A stretch of 64,000 nucleotides of DNA from assembly GCA_001695595.3 (NCBI GenBank), contig MBPM02000168.1:1-64000 (forward strand), in the 5' to 3' direction. The notes beneath the pieces are model-generated. The model was not told the origin of the DNA, did no database searches, and worked only from the letters and a program-made list of their open reading frames with translations. This DNA is from Plasmopara viticola (taxonomy: Eukaryota; Oomycota; Peronosporomycetes; Peronosporales; Peronosporaceae). This document shows, in pieces, positions 10,847 to 23,344 of this stretch. The number at the start of each line of letters is the position of its first letter. The stretch's first letter is position 1. The position numbers were made by a program, and so were the translations under genes.

Positions 10847-11120
10847 TGTTGGAAGTGGCGACGGAGTGAGGCTTGAAAAAGGCGAGGCGAAGGGAGTTCT
10901 TGATCGATTGACCAAAAAGACACTTGAGCTGTAGATGGGAGATTCGAAAGTGATTGATTTATCGGAGCTTGTTCCTACTGCCTGATTCATATGTGTACAC
11001 ATATAAATCATGCGGGTCTTCCAATCAACCTACTCGTCTAATCATATCTTAGGTAATTACCGTAAAAACCATCCGTAAGAACTAACCTTTAAGTTCGGAT
11101 TGTACCGGTAACCCTCAATA
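10847..11120 (-). repeat. B0 3' LTR (B-type, LTR type IV)
   Basis: 274 bp on the minus strand from TATTGAGGGTTACCGG to CACTTCCAACA. It shares only short blocks with other B LTRs (GATTAGACGAGTAGG with B4; ATAAATCAATCACTTTCGAAT with X). It lies directly after the polypurine GAGGGGGCG of the pol end. Confidence 0.85.
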
Positions 11121-13214
11121 CGCCCCCTCGATGCGAACTTCCATGAATGCCGAGAGCCGCCGTTAAGTCCTTGTGGCGTGGCCCTGATAGTCCCTTGGTC
11201 ATAATGTCCGCCAGCATGATCGTCGTCTCACAGTACTTGAGCTTGACTTCTCCGCGCTTGACCTCATCACGGATATGATGGTACTTTATGTCGATGTGTT
11301 TTGCGCGACCATGGTTCACCGGGTTCTTGGTCATCTTGATGCATGATTGATTGTCCTCGAGAATGACGAGTTCCGGTCCTGCATCGTTGGCCGTCATCAT
11401 GATCTCGCATAGTAGACGATGAATCCACTTGCCTTCTTGGATGGCCAGACTCAGCGCGATGTATTCGGCTTCGCTCGTTGACAGCGACACACTTGCTTGT
11501 TTCTTGCTTCCCCAGCTGATGGGTGCACCAAGCACCATAAAAACGTAGCCCGACGTTGACTTGCGATCCGCGTGGTCACCAGCCCAATCCGCGTCGGAGT
11601 AACCTCGGAAGTCGATTTCTTCGCTTGGTTGATAGCGTAGTCCGCGCGACTTGGTGCCTTGAAGGTAGCGGAAAATACGCTTGACGGCAGTCCAATGTTC
11701 TTGTTGCGGGTTCTCCATGAACCGCGATACATAGCCCACGGCGTATGCAATATCCGGGCGCGTCGCTGTCATCAAGTGCATCAAAGCACCCACTGCTTCT
11801 CGAAACGGAGCATTTACCTTGGTTGCACTCTTGCTTGGCAATAGTTGAGTGCTCAAGTCGACCGGGCTGACAGTGGCCTTACAGTCATTCATCCCAAAAC
11901 GCTTGAGAATGTCATTGATGTAGCGTCGCTGGCACATGATAACACCGCCGTTGGGTTCATCCACCAACTCGATGCCCAGCACAAATGTGCACTTGCCACT
12001 GTCTGTCATCTCGAAACGCGTCTTGAGGTCGCACTTCGTCTGCTCGATCAGGTCTCGTGAGCTGCCTGTGACCAAAACATCGTCCACGTAGATCAGGACC
12101 AGCACGCAGTGACCGTTCACCAACTTGATGTACAGACATGGGTCGAAGTCCGAAACTTGGAAACCAATCGAGCACACGAATTCGTCGAAAGTCTCATTCC
12201 AGACGCGCGAGGCTTGCTTGAGACCGTAGATCGCTTTCACCAGTTCAAGGCAGTTGAAGTCGCCATCCATTTCGACGCCTTCAGGGATGACGCAGAACAC
12301 TTTCTCCTTCATCACACCGTACAGGAATGCTGTCACAACATCGAGTTGGTCCAAAGGCCAGTCGAAGTGCTTGGTGACTGCGACAATCATTCGTAGAGTC
12401 GCGTACTTGACGACCGGTGAGAACGTCTCCATGTAGTCGATCCCGTATTTCTGCTTGAATCCTTTAGCAACGAGGCGCGCCTTGAATTTCTCGATCGAGC
12501 CATCCGCCTTTCGCTTGATCTTGAATACCCATTTGGTATCAATGGCGCGTTGGTTGGTCGGCAACTTGGCAGCACGAAAGACTCCGCGAAGACGCATCGA
12601 CTCCAGCTCGGCTTGAATGGCCTTGCGCCAGTGCACTTGGTCTGGTCCATTGACTGCATCTCGAAAAGTTGCAGGCTCAGCCAGATCGCTTGCTTCGACC
12701 GCGTTGGCACTGGCTCGCCAAAATGTTGGCGGCGTAGAATCATCATCTTGATCACTAGTTTCTTTTTCTTCCTCGTCAATCAGTACATCCCGCGTCCTTG
12801 ATCGACTTCTCCGGTGGTGGTCGTGTACATTGTCCGGCGCACTTCATTCTTCCAGTCCTCTTTGAACATGACCCGAGCGTACGACATTCGTATTCTGTCG
12901 TGATTTACGCTTGCCAGTCTGCTTGTAGTTGACTTGACGCACGCTATCCTCGTTTATCTCAAGCAAATCGAGGTCCAGCACCGCATCCTCCAGGTCTTCA
13001 TGTGGTGAGTCCGCCAAAAGTCCAAAGCTTGATTCATCAAAGTTGACGTCCCGACTGATGACTATTTGTCCGGCCTCGATGTCGAATACTCGATACGCTT
13101 TGGAGACTTCTTCGTACCCCATGAACAGTCCGACACGAGCCTTGGGGTCCCACTTGAGGCGCTTTTCACTTGGGGTCAGGATGTGTGCTCGACACCCAAA
13201 AACGCGCATGTGTT
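11089..13214 (-). pseudogene. B0 pol, integrase end to RNase H
   Basis: One minus-strand frame covers the integrase C-terminal region (MRVFGCRAHILTPSEKRLKW), an acidic linker, RT ([25 protein letters not shown]) and RNase H ([30 protein letters not shown]). There is a single in-frame stop, a TGA near 12844 in the linker after GLEE. The normal terminal TGA after the SSH codons is CGA, so the frame runs on into the LTR to 11089. It is otherwise well preserved. Confidence 0.88.
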
Positions 13215-13473
13215 TATTGAGGGTTTTGGGTTTTAGGTAATGTACACAACCCAAACCCGGTTCAATCCGAACCGCGGTTCAACATAGTTTTTACTTTTTA
13301 CGGTTTAAGGTAATTACGTTATGTAGAATGAGTGGTTACGAGAAGTAGAAGTGTAAGCCCCAATAAATCAATCACTTCCAAATATTCCTTCTCCTGCTCA
13401 AGTGTTTTCGCTCCGGTCCTCCTCCGCGCAGACTCTTCGCTTCTTCCCTTCGTCTCCTTCAGCTCATTCTACA
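13215..13473 (+). repeat. B2 5' LTR (type I)
   Basis: 259 bp, TATTGAGGGTTTTGGG to CATTCTACA. AATAAA (13362-13367) lies just ahead of TCACTTCC (13372). The primer-binding site starts at 13474. Confidence 0.93.
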
Positions 13474-13477
13474 GGTT

Positions 13478-15929
13478 ATGAGCCCAACGACCATGTCTTC
13501 TACGCACAATGTCTCGCCAAGATCGCAATCGAAAAATTCAACGGCGACAACTTTGCCACGCGGAACCGCTACATGCGTGGCGTGTTCCTGACCAAGTCGG
13601 TATGGCACGTGGTCAACCGAGAGGTAACTCCAACCTTCGCCGATGCTCACGCTGCGGACGAGTACGTCAAGACCAGCAACGTCGCTTTCGGACTGATGCT
13701 CTTGCATATGGAGGCCGACTACCACCACGTGGTTGATGACTGCGGGGAAGCGTGGGTCGCGTGGCAGCGCATCAAGACGCTCTACGGTGGATCACAGAAG
13801 GCTGGACGCATCTACTTGAAGCGTCAACTCTTTAGTATGGAGATGGCGGAAGGCGACAACGTCATGCACCATTGCAACGAAGTCCTCAACATCAGCGCCA
13901 AGCTCAGCAGCATTGGTGCCAAGATGGAGGATGAAGATGTTGCGATCTGTCTGTTGCAAAGTCTCCCTAAAAGTTACGAGAACGTTGTTTTGAACTTGGA
14001 GATCAGCAACGCAGAATTGCGGACGCAAGACGTTGTAAAAGTGCTTACGAATGAGCATATCAAGCGGCAGAGCGCAAAGACTCCGGTGATCAAGACCGAA
14101 GATGCGGCTAAGGCGTTTAGTGCTGAGCGTGAGTCTCGCCAATGCATGTATTGTGGGAAATTGGGGCATTCCGTGGAGCGATGCTGGACCAAGCAGAAGG
14201 ATGACAATCGAGGTGCTCGACGCGGCGGCCAAGCTCGTGGACGCGAAGCCAACAACATTTACTATCGACCCAACGGCGACTACGAGTACGACCGTATCGC
14301 GTTTGCTGTATCGCTAGAATGTGGACTTTCAACAGGCAAGAATATGCCAGGGATGTGGGCAATCGACAGCGGTGCTACGCACCATATTTGCAACAATAAG
14401 GCCAAGTTTGTCGTGCTGAATGAACAAGACAAAGGCGAGCTATCGGTGGCTGACGGTAACAAGGCCGAGATCAAAGGCGTCGGCAACATCATTGAACGAG
14501 TGGTTCTGTCCGACGGTGAAGAAAGCGATATCGAGATCAAAAACGCGCTATACGTACCAATGATGAACAAGAATTTGCTGTCTGTGCCGCAGATCAACAA
14601 AAGTGGCAAGTTTAGAGTTGTGTTTGATGGCGCACACATGCACATTGCGCGGAAATCCTTGCAACAAGTGGTGGCCACAGCAGATCTTGTGGATGGACTG
14701 TATTGGCTTCGCACGGCACAGCGCTCGGTAAATGCGACTACACGTGGAAACAGTGGTGCCGACTTGCACGCACGGATGGGCCATGCTCCAGTCGACGTGC
14801 TTCGCAAGATGGTTACCACCAATATGATCAAGGATGCAAACGTGCCTATTATGACAAGTGGATCAAGTGCATGCCGAGGGTGTATGCAAGGAAAGATGGT
14901 TCAAAAACCATTTCCAAGCAACCGGGACAAGCGCAACTATGACATCTTTGAGCTGCTCCACTTCGACATCTGTGGGCCCATGGAAATTAATTCTCTCGGA
15001 GGGAGCAAGTATCTCTTGCTGATCGTGGATGAAGCTAGCGGGTGCATGAAGGGTTTCTGCCTGCGTGCCAAGTCTGAGAGCGAGGACTGTGTCAAAAAGT
15101 ACATCTCAATGATGCAGACACAGTTCGGCAAGAAGGTCAAGTTTGTACGACACGACGGAGCCCGCGAGTTTGCAACTAGCTCGCTTCAAGTTTTCTACGA
15201 GGATGAAGGTATCGAGCAGCAAACCACGGTGCCATATGCACATCAGATTAACGGCACAGCAGAGCGCGCCATCCGGACTATTGTCACAATCGGCCGCAGC
15301 ATATTACACCATGCCAAGTTGGACAAGTGTTTTTGGGGTGAAGCTGCTATGGTGGCCATCTACATCAAGAATCGCCTTCCGTCGCCCAAGATCAACGACA
15401 AGACTCCTTTTGAGATCGTGCACAAGTTCAAACCAAGCGTGAGACATATGCGTGTTTATGGGTGCCAGACTTACGTTCTCACTCCAAAAGAAAAGCGGCT
15501 CAAGTGGGACCCCAAGGCTCGTGCAGGGATCTTCGTGGGTAACGAAGAGGTGTCCAAGGCTTATAGGGTGTTTGATATTGAGGCGGGACAAGTGGTGATC
15601 ACTCGTGATGTCACCTTCGACGAATCAAGTTTCGGCATCTTGGATAAGAGTAATGGTGACCATGAAGATGACGACGACGATTTCGACCTCGACTCGCTAA
15701 GCATTAATGATCTGGATGCAGCTCACCCAATGACCTTCAAGTTGGCGGGAAAGCGCAAGGAGCGTACAAGTGTGACGAATACGGATCGCAACTCGACAAG
15801 CACCAATCATGAACATCACGGAGCTGGACTTGAAGAAGGAAGTGCTTCTGAAAGATCAAACGAACGTCGAGCCAAGCGTAGATCAGTCGAGCGGACATCA
15901 CGTTTTCCCGCGGATGAAGAAGAGAAAGC
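13478..15929 (+). pseudogene. B2 gag-pol, part before A2
   Basis: Starts [13 protein letters not shown], then a one-base deletion near 13514 shifts the frame. From there one frame is open to the A2 insertion: Gag ([14 protein letters not shown], with Trp changed to Arg after it), knuckle [14 protein letters not shown], protease [11 protein letters not shown], integrase [14 protein letters not shown] and [11 protein letters not shown] residues in [16 protein letters not shown] and NGTAERAIR, and an Asp-rich linker. The open frame that appears to begin further upstream inside the LTR is a by-product of the frameshift. Confidence 0.9.
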
Positions 15930-16209
15930 TGTTGTCGAAGATGCTGGCGCAGAAACGCCTCGACCAGCGGCTATATATCGGTAAGTACGGGTATCTACAA
16001 TCAATTGATGACTGACTGAATGAGCGGGTTCAAGATGGGCAAAAGATCGGTTTCAGGATGGGAAAATGATTCCGTCAGGATTGTAAGTCTCTCTGATTGG
16101 CTTAGATAAATCATTGGCTTAGAGGTAGCATGTAGTTGCGAACTAAGGACCTTTTAAATATATTCACTTTGCATTTTGCCATCTTCCGCTCAAGTGACCT
16201 TTTTCAACA
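15930..16209 (+). repeat. A2 5' LTR
   Basis: 280 bp, TGTTGTCGAAG to TTTTTCAACA, with a single 22-bp unit. The promoter-like TCACTTTGCATTTT is at 16164-16177 and the primer-binding site follows at 16210. Confidence 0.94.
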
Positions 16210-16213
16210 GGTT

Positions 16214-19200
16214 ATGAGCCCAAGCCCCGCAGACTCTGCCTTCTTCGCCCCCAACCCCGACACCGCCTTCGCCGCCACTATGGACGCCACGCCGAGCCGC
16301 ATCAACAAGTTCGACGGAACGAACTTCCATACGTGGAAGTTCAAAATGCGAATGGTGTTGGAGGAGCGCGACCTCTGGGAAGTTGCGAGCGGGGAAATAA
16401 AGCTTGAGCAGCTGAGTAACCGATGGACCAGTCGACCTTTAAGCGTAAGGCTCGAAAGGCGCTGGCGATGATCTGTATTGCGATGGAGGACTCGCAGCTG
16501 CCGCTGGTTCGCTCGGCCAAGGATGCGTACGATGCGTGGTCAAGGTTGGAGGGACACTTCGAGAAGAGGAGCTTGGCGAATAAGCTCTTTCTTCGTCGCA
16601 GGTTCTTCACAACGATGATGGAGGATGGCGACGGTGTGCTCGAGCACATCAACAAGCTCAAGACACTAGCTGAGCAGCTAGACGCGGTGGGCGCTCCGGT
16701 AAGTGAGGACGACCTGGTAATCACGCTTCTTGGAAGTCTGAGTGATTCGTATTAGTTCCTCATCACGGCGCTGGAGTCGCGTTCCGACACGCTGACGTGG
16801 GAGCTTGTGACGTCGCGCCTGTTGCATGAAGAGATGAAACGTAAGGAGCAGAGCGGCGACGGAGCTGTGTCTGGTCAAGCGTGTATGTTACGAGACAACA
16901 AGCGCAAAGGACGACCGGTGAAGAAGACCGGGGCGTGCCACAATTGCGGCAAACAAGGGCATTGGATGGCAGAGTGCCCACTGCGAGCGAGTAACGACTT
17001 TGAGAGACATCGTTCACAGCGTGCAAACTTTGCTAATGGGGACGACAGTGATGAATACTTGTTTTCGGTTGGCGATTGCGATAGCTCTGTCAAGTCGAGT
17101 GACATTTGGCTGGTCGACTCAGGAGCGACGCAGCATATGTCAAACTCAAAAAGGTTCATGAGGAACTACAAGGTCTTCACTCCAGTGGACGTGCATCTAG
17201 CAGACAACGGTGTCGTGCAAGCAATCGGCGGTGGAGATGTCGTTATGTCCATGAAGACATCGAATTGAGTGAAAAAGGGAGTGCTCACTAATGTGTGGCA
17301 TATTCCGAAGTTGTCTCGCAGTTTGTTTTCGGCTGGTCGGTTTACCAAAGACGTTGGTCCGGTAATGTTCGACAATGATGGATGCTTTACGGAGACAAAA
17401 GGGGTGAGATGGAAAATTGGTGCTCGTGAAGGAAAAGGATTGTTCAAGCTTCATATGATTCCTGTTGCTCCTGAAAAAGTGTGTGTGGCCGAGCTGTCTG
17501 GCTGCGTGGGGGACACCAATTCGTACCTCTGGCACCTACGGCTTGGTCATATCGGGTTCGAAGGGCTTGATGCAATTGTCAAAAAGAAACTTGCCACAGG
17601 TATTGCATTGACATCGGTGAGCAAATGGGAGCTTTGTGACGGGTGTGCGCTGGGGAAAACAAACTCGTGTGCGCTTTCAAACATCTTCGCTTGATCGAGC
17701 TAAAGACATTCTTGAAGTTGTACATAGTGACGCGTGCGGTCCAATGCAAACGTCAACGTTCAGTGGAAAGCGCTATTTCGTTACGTTTATCGATGACAAG
17801 TCACGTTACTGCGTTATCTACTTAATCAAGTCCAAGTCTGAAGTTGTAGACAAGTTTGCCGAGTTTGTTGCCTTTGCTGAAAAGCAGACTGGCAAGCGAG
17901 TCAAGACTCTTCGAAGTGACAATGGAGGCGAGTACACGTCGGGTAAGATGACCAAATTTTGCACGGATCGAGGAATCGTGCTCAAGTTTTCGCCACCGTA
18001 TACTCCTCAGTTAAACGGAGTAGCTGAACGCATGAAACGAACATTGGTTGAGTGTGCAAGATGCATGTTAGAGCATGCTGGAATGTCCAAAGGTTATTGG
18101 GGTGAAGCAATTATGACCGCAACGTTTCTCCGTAATCGGTGTCCTACTCGTGCAGCTGGATTGAAGAAGTCACCACACGAGCTTTGGACAACGAAGAAAC
18201 CGCTCTTGGCCAATCTCAAAGTGTTTGGATGTCATGCGTATGTCCACGTTCTGAAAGAGAAGCGTTTCAAACTGGACGCAAAAGCCATCTTATGTCGTTT
18301 TTTGGGCTATTCGGAGCATACAAAGACATACCGGTTCGAAGAAATTTCGACCGGCCGCATTCTAATGGGTCGCGATGCACAATTCAAAGAGGACGTTTTT
18401 GACAAAGGAAGGCAGGACTATAACAAGATTGTTGAGCTGGTGGATGAAGAAAACGACAGTATTACTGATGCCGACACAGAATCAAGCACCGAAAATGGCC
18501 GTGAAGAGTCAAAGATGGATGATGATCAGGTGCTAGAACGCGACGTTGACTTCGAGTCCGGGGCTAAACGGCACACAAGGAATCAGTCGCTCGAAAAGGT
18601 AACAGAAACTCCAAGATCCAAGCGACACGCGCCATGTTACCAGCGGTCGACTCTTGAAGAAATGTCAGCCTCCGCAATAAGGGAAGAAAATGGAGGGTTT
18701 GAAGCAGCACACGTCATGTATTCAGTGGGGGAAATGCCGACGACGTACAAGTCGGCAATGGAATCCGATGACGCGTGCAAGTGGAAGGAAGCTTGCGATT
18801 CCGAAATTGACTCCTTGATAAGGAATAAAACATGGGATACAGTTCTACTGCCGAAGGGACGAAAAGCGATCGGTTGTCGCTGGGTTTTTCGCGTTAAAGA
18901 GAACCAAGATGGGGACATTGAGCGGTTTAAGGCACGGCTGGTTGCGAAAGGTTACTCGCAGAAGTATGGTGTGGATTACGAGGAGACGTTTGCACCTGTA
19001 GCCAAGTTTACGTCAATTCGCATTGTGCTAAGCCTGGCTGCCAAGTATGATCTCAAGCTTCACCAAATGGACGTCAAAACTGCGTTTCTAAATGGTGTTC
19101 TGAATGAAGACATTTGTATGCAGCAACCGGATGGATATGCTGTCTCAAGTCGACCGGAGCATGTGTGCAAGCTAAAGCGTTCGCTCTACGGTTTAAAGCA

Positions 19201-20374
19201 GTCACCACGGATGTGGAACCAAACGATTGACGATTTCATGGTTAAGATGGGTTTTACCAAGAGCAAGTCAGATCACTGCATATACAGCAAACGCAGTGAC
19301 TAGTCAATGATCTTTGTGGTAATCTATGTCGACGACTTGATTATTGCGAGCAGTGACGGTATCTTGCTCTTAACGACAAAGCAAGCGCTAAGCGAACGAT
19401 TCGAGATGACGGACCTCGGCGAACTAAAGTTTTTTCTCGGAATGGAGATCAATCAGGACAGCACTAAAGGTCAAGTTTCGATGCGGCAAACCAAGTTCCT
19501 CAAATCAATTTTGCTAAAGTTTGGGATGCAGGATTGCAAGCAAGTAAAGACTCCTCAAGATCCAGGATTGAAGCTGACAAAAAATATGTGCAATGGTGGA
19601 TGCAAGCACGAGGACACAATGAAAAACGTGCCATATCGGAATGCTGTCGGTAACATCATGTACTTGATGGTTGCTACTCGTCCAGATCTTGCAGCAGCAG
19701 TGGGAGTGCTGAGCCAATTCGCAGCCGACCCGTGTCCGACACACTGGCAGGCATTGAAGCGCGTACTGCGATATTTAAATGCCACCCAGACGCATGGACT
19801 AGTGTTTTCTCGGAATGGTGCCTCAACAATTCAAGGATTTTCAGACGCTGACTGGGCAGGAGACATTGAGTCGCGTCGCAGCACAAGTGGCTATGTCTTC
19901 GTCATGAACAACGGATGTATCAGCTGGAGAAGCAAAAAGCAGCGCACGGTAGCACTCTCGTCAACTGAGGCAGAGTATATGGCCCTATCAGAAGCAGCTC
20001 AAGAAGCCGTATGGTTAAAAGTTTTTTTGTGCGAGCTTAAAAAAATGCATGACGATGAACCTATCCATATACTTGAAGATAATCAAGGCTCAATCGCGCT
20101 GGCCAAGAATCCGGAGTTTCATAAGCGCACCAAGCATATCGACATTCGGTACCACTTTGTTCGTGAGAAGGTTGAAAACGGTCAAGTGTTGTTAGAGTTC
20201 TGTCCAACTCAAGACATGCTGGCTGACATCATGACCAAGCCTATTGGTGCCGCGCAATACAGTTTACTTCGATGTCGACTTGGGATTCAAGGTATTGAAG
20301 CTGTCGAGTCGAGTGGGAGTGTTGTCGAAGATGCTGGCGCAGAAACGCCTCGACCAGCGGCTATATATCGGTAA
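16214..20374 (+). pseudogene. A2 gag-pol polyprotein, broken at five points
   Basis: Same architecture as A1. Compared with A1: one C is lost at about 16420; CAG became TAG at 16753-16755; GGA became TGA at 17266-17268; one G is gained near 17654; GAG became TAG at 19301-19303, just before YVDD. Where A1 is broken (TATT duplication, RT TAG), A2 is intact, so the two decayed independently after insertion. The final frame runs 55 bp into the 3' LTR and stops after [10 protein letters not shown]. Confidence 0.93.
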
Positions 20375-20600
20375 GTACGGGTATCTGCAATCAATTGATG
20401 ACTGACTGAATGAGCGGGTTCAAGATGGGCAAAAGATCGGTTTCAGGATGGGAAGATGATTGCGTCAGGATTGTAAGTCTCTCTGATTGGCTTAGATAAA
20501 TCATTGGCTTAGAGGTAGCATGTAGTTGCGAACTAAGGACCTTTTTAAATATATTCACTTTGCATTTTGCCATCTTCCGCTCAAGTGACCTTTTTCAACA
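20320..20600 (+). repeat. A2 3' LTR
   Basis: 281 bp, preceded by polypurine GAGTGGGAG. Its first 55 bases encode the Pol C-terminus, with stop TAA at 20372-20374. Confidence 0.94.
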
Positions 20601-20605
20601 AAAGC

Positions 20606-22234
20606 CACATCGGGTGATGACTCAACCCCTCCTGTCTTTTGGCGAGCAAGTGAAAACACGGTCGAAGCCGGCGATCTGTCAGAACCAATGACATTTCAAG
20701 ATGCTGTTAGTGGGCCTGACCAAGTTCACTGGCGCAAGGCGATCTATGCAGAACTGGACTCGTTGCACCTTCGTGGTGTGTTTCGACCAGCTAAACTGCC
20801 CACCGGACAGCAAGCTATTGGAACCAAGTGGGTGTTCAAGATCAAGCGCAAGGCCGACGGATCCATCGAGAAGTACAAGGCGCGTCTCGTGGCTAAAGGA
20901 TTCAAGCAAAAAATTGGCATCGATTATACGGAAACGTTCTCGCCCGTTGTCAAGTATGTGACATTGCGAATGGTGATCAGCTTGACCAAGTTCTTTGGGT
21001 GGCCTCTGGATCAACTGGATGTGGTGACGGCGTTCCTTTACGGCGTTATGAAAGAAGTTGTGTAATGTATGGTACCCGAAGGTATGGAGCTTGACGGTGA
21101 CCACAACTGTTTGAAATTGGTCAGGGCGATTTACGGCCTGAAGCAAGCTTCGCGCGTATGGAACGAGACGTTTGACGAGTTTGTATGCTCGATCGGATTT
21201 CAAGTGTCCCATTTCGGCCCTGTCTGTACATCAAGGTAACGGACGGCAAGTGTGTACTTTTGCTGGTATACGTCGATGATGTGCTCGTTACCGGCAGCTC
21301 GAATGAGCTGATCGCGCGAACCAAGAGTGACTTGAGGATGCGCTTCGAGATGACGGACAGCGGCAAGTGTGCGTTTGTTTTGGGCATTGAGCTAGTGGAC
21401 AACGCTGATGGCAGCGTGACAATGTGCCAGCGACGTTACGTGGAGGACATTCTCAAGCGTTTTGAAATGGACGACTGCAAGGCTGTGATTAGTCCGACGG
21501 ACATAAGTTTACGACTCGTTTCGAGCAATGTAACATCCAAGGTCAACGCTCCATTTCGTGAAGCAGTGGGTGCTCTCATGCACTTGGCAACAGCGACACG
21601 TCCAGACATCGCTTTTGCTGTTGGCTACGTTTCGCGCTTCATGGAGAACCCACAAGCCGAGCACTGGATTGCAGTTAAGCGTATTCTACGCTATCTGCAA
21701 GGAACCAAGTCACACGGTCTTTGCTTCAAGTCTGGCAACAAGGTGGACTTTCGTGGATATTCCGACGCGGACTGGGCTGGAGATCATGCTGACCGCAAGT
21801 CGACTTCGGGCTATGTGTTTATGCTGATGGGTGCTCCTGTAAGCTGGGGAAGCAAGAAGCAGTCAAGTGTGTCGTTGTCTACGAGCGAAGCGGAGTACAT
21901 CGCGCTAAGTCTTGCGATTCAAGAAGGCAAATGGGTGCATCGTCTACTCTGCGAGATTCTAGCTGCAGCGATGGAGAAGTCGGACCCCGGGCTAAAAATC
22001 ATGGAAGACAACCAGTCGTGTATCAAGATGACGAAGAATCCGGTAAATCATGGTCGGGCCAAGCACATCGACATCAAGTATCACCACATTCGTGATGAGG
22101 TCAAGCGCGGTGAAGTGAAGTTGGAGTACTGCGAGACTGCGATCATGCTGGCGGACATCATGACGAAGGGGCTAACAGGACCGCGCCACATAGACCTGAT
22201 GGAAGAGCTTGGCATACATGCGTGTTCGCATTGA
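20606..22234 (+). pseudogene. B2 pol, part after A2 (RT and RNase H)
   Basis: Resumes in the linker with [14 protein letters not shown], then RT ([33 protein letters not shown]) and RNase H ([18 protein letters not shown]) to the normal end GIHACSH with TGA at 22232-22234. There are two lesions: TAT became TAA at about 21063-21065 in the codons after KEVV, and one base is lost near 21214 within SHFDPCLY. Confidence 0.9.
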
Positions 22235-22241
22235 GGGGGCG

Positions 22242-22500
22242 TATTGAGGGTTATGGGTTTCAGGTAATGTACACAACCCAAACCCGGTTCAATCCGAACC
22301 GCGGTTCAACATAGTTTTTACTTTTTACGGTTTAAGGTAATTACGTTATGTAGAATGAGTGGTTACGAGAAATAGAAGTGTAAGCCCCAATAAATCAATC
22401 ACTTCCAAATATTCCTTCTCCTGCTTAAGTGTCTCCGCTCCGGTCCTCCTCCGCGCAGACTCTTCGCTTCTTCCCTTCGTCTCTTTCAGCTAATTCAACA
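22242..22500 (+). repeat. B2 3' LTR (type I)
   Basis: 259 bp from TATTGAGGGTTATGGG to AATTCAACA, after polypurine GAGGGGGCG. GTGTT follows as target duplication. Confidence 0.94.
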
Positions 22501-22505
22501 GTGTT

Positions 22506-23027
22506 TGACGCTTGGCTTGGAATTGTGCACGATTTCGTACGGTGTCATGTGGGGAATCTTGGGCGATGGCAGTCGGTTCTTCACGTAGATCGCCGTCATT
22601 GCTGCTTCGGCCCAGAAACACCTGTCCAGTTTTGCATGATGCAGCAGACTCCGGCCGATGGTGACAATTGTTCTGATGGCCCGCTCTGCCGTCCCTTTGG
22701 TCTGATGCGCATACGGGACGGTGACCTGTTGCTCGATGCCTTCATCTTCATAGAACATCTTGAGAGAGTTGGCAGCGAATTCTCGAGCTCCATCGTGGCG
22801 AACAAACTTGACCTTCTTCTCGAAATGGTGCTGAATTTTGACGATGAAGTTCCGGATGCAGTCTTCACTCTCGGACTTGGATCGCAAACAGAATCCCTTC
22901 ATGCAGCCACTTGCTTCGTCCACGATCAATAGCAAATATCTGCTGCCACCAATCGACGCTTGTTCCATGGGGCCACAGATGTCAAAGTGAAGAAGCTCGA
23001 AGGTGTCGTAGCAGCGCTTGTTGAGGA
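22506..23027 (-). pseudogene. B0 integrase core (right part)
   Basis: The minus-strand frame encodes [25 protein letters not shown] and [11 protein letters not shown], so all three catalytic acidic residues of the integrase core are present, and then [20 protein letters not shown] up to the B2 target site. A6 interrupts the N-terminal side at 23027. The frame shows no internal stop here. Confidence 0.88.
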
Positions 23028-23340
23028 TGTTGAGGATACGACTCTTGTCGAAGATGTTGGCGGACAAACGCCTCGAACAGCGACTGCATATCGGTAAGTA
23101 CCGGTATCTGCAATCAGTTGATGACTGCTTGGAGGAGCGGGTTCAAGATGGGTAAAAGATCGACTTTGGGATGGGAAGATGATTGCGCCCGGATGGGAAG
23201 ATGATTGCGCCCGGATGGTGAGTCGTTCTGATTGGCTTAGATAAATCATTGGCTTAGAGGTAGCATGTAGTTGCAAACTAAGGACCTTTAAATATATTCA
23301 ATTTGCACTTTACCAACTAGTGCACACTCAAGCTTCTTCA
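23028..23340 (+). repeat. A6 5' LTR
   Basis: 313 bp from TGTTGAGGATACGACTC to AGCTTCTTCA, with the same 15-bp extra segment as A7. Two full 22-bp units occupy 23170-23213. The in-LTR TAA is at 23095-23097, 70 bp from the LTR start. Confidence 0.85.
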
Positions 23341-23344
23341 GGTT

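Larger units (their letters stand above)
15930..20600 (+). mobile_element. A2: full-length A-type copia
   Basis: 4671 bp with 280- and 281-bp LTRs and target duplication AAAGC (15925-15929 and 20601-20605). Removing it and one target copy rejoins the B2 frame exactly. I count about three substitutions and one single-base indel between LTRs (about 1.2 percent). Internally it is very close to A1. Confidence 0.95.
13215..22500 (+). mobile_element. B2: full-length B-type copia, interrupted by A2
   Basis: Two 259-bp type I LTRs and a 5-bp target duplication GTGTT (13210-13214 and 22501-22505) in the integrase gene of B0. A2 is inserted at 15930. Without A2 and one target copy the element is about 4.6 kb. 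The LTRs differ at roughly nine sites (about 3.5 percent), so it is older than A1 or A2. Confidence 0.95.
10847..23027 (-). mobile_element. B0: minus-strand B-type copia, interrupted by B2 and then A6
   Basis: Its 3' LTR (10847-11120) and pol (to 13214) are on the left. After the B2 nest (13215-22500) its integrase core continues at 22506-23027, where A6 is inserted. Joining 13214 to 22506 restores reading across the VKHMRVFG codons, which confirms that the two parts belong to one element. Gag and the 5' LTR are not in the window. Confidence 0.88.

Noticed and set aside
13402..13477. Upstream start at 13402 for the B2 gag-pol frame
   Set aside because: This frame reads through the LTR and PBS only because of the one-base deletion near 13514; the family start is the ATG at 13478.
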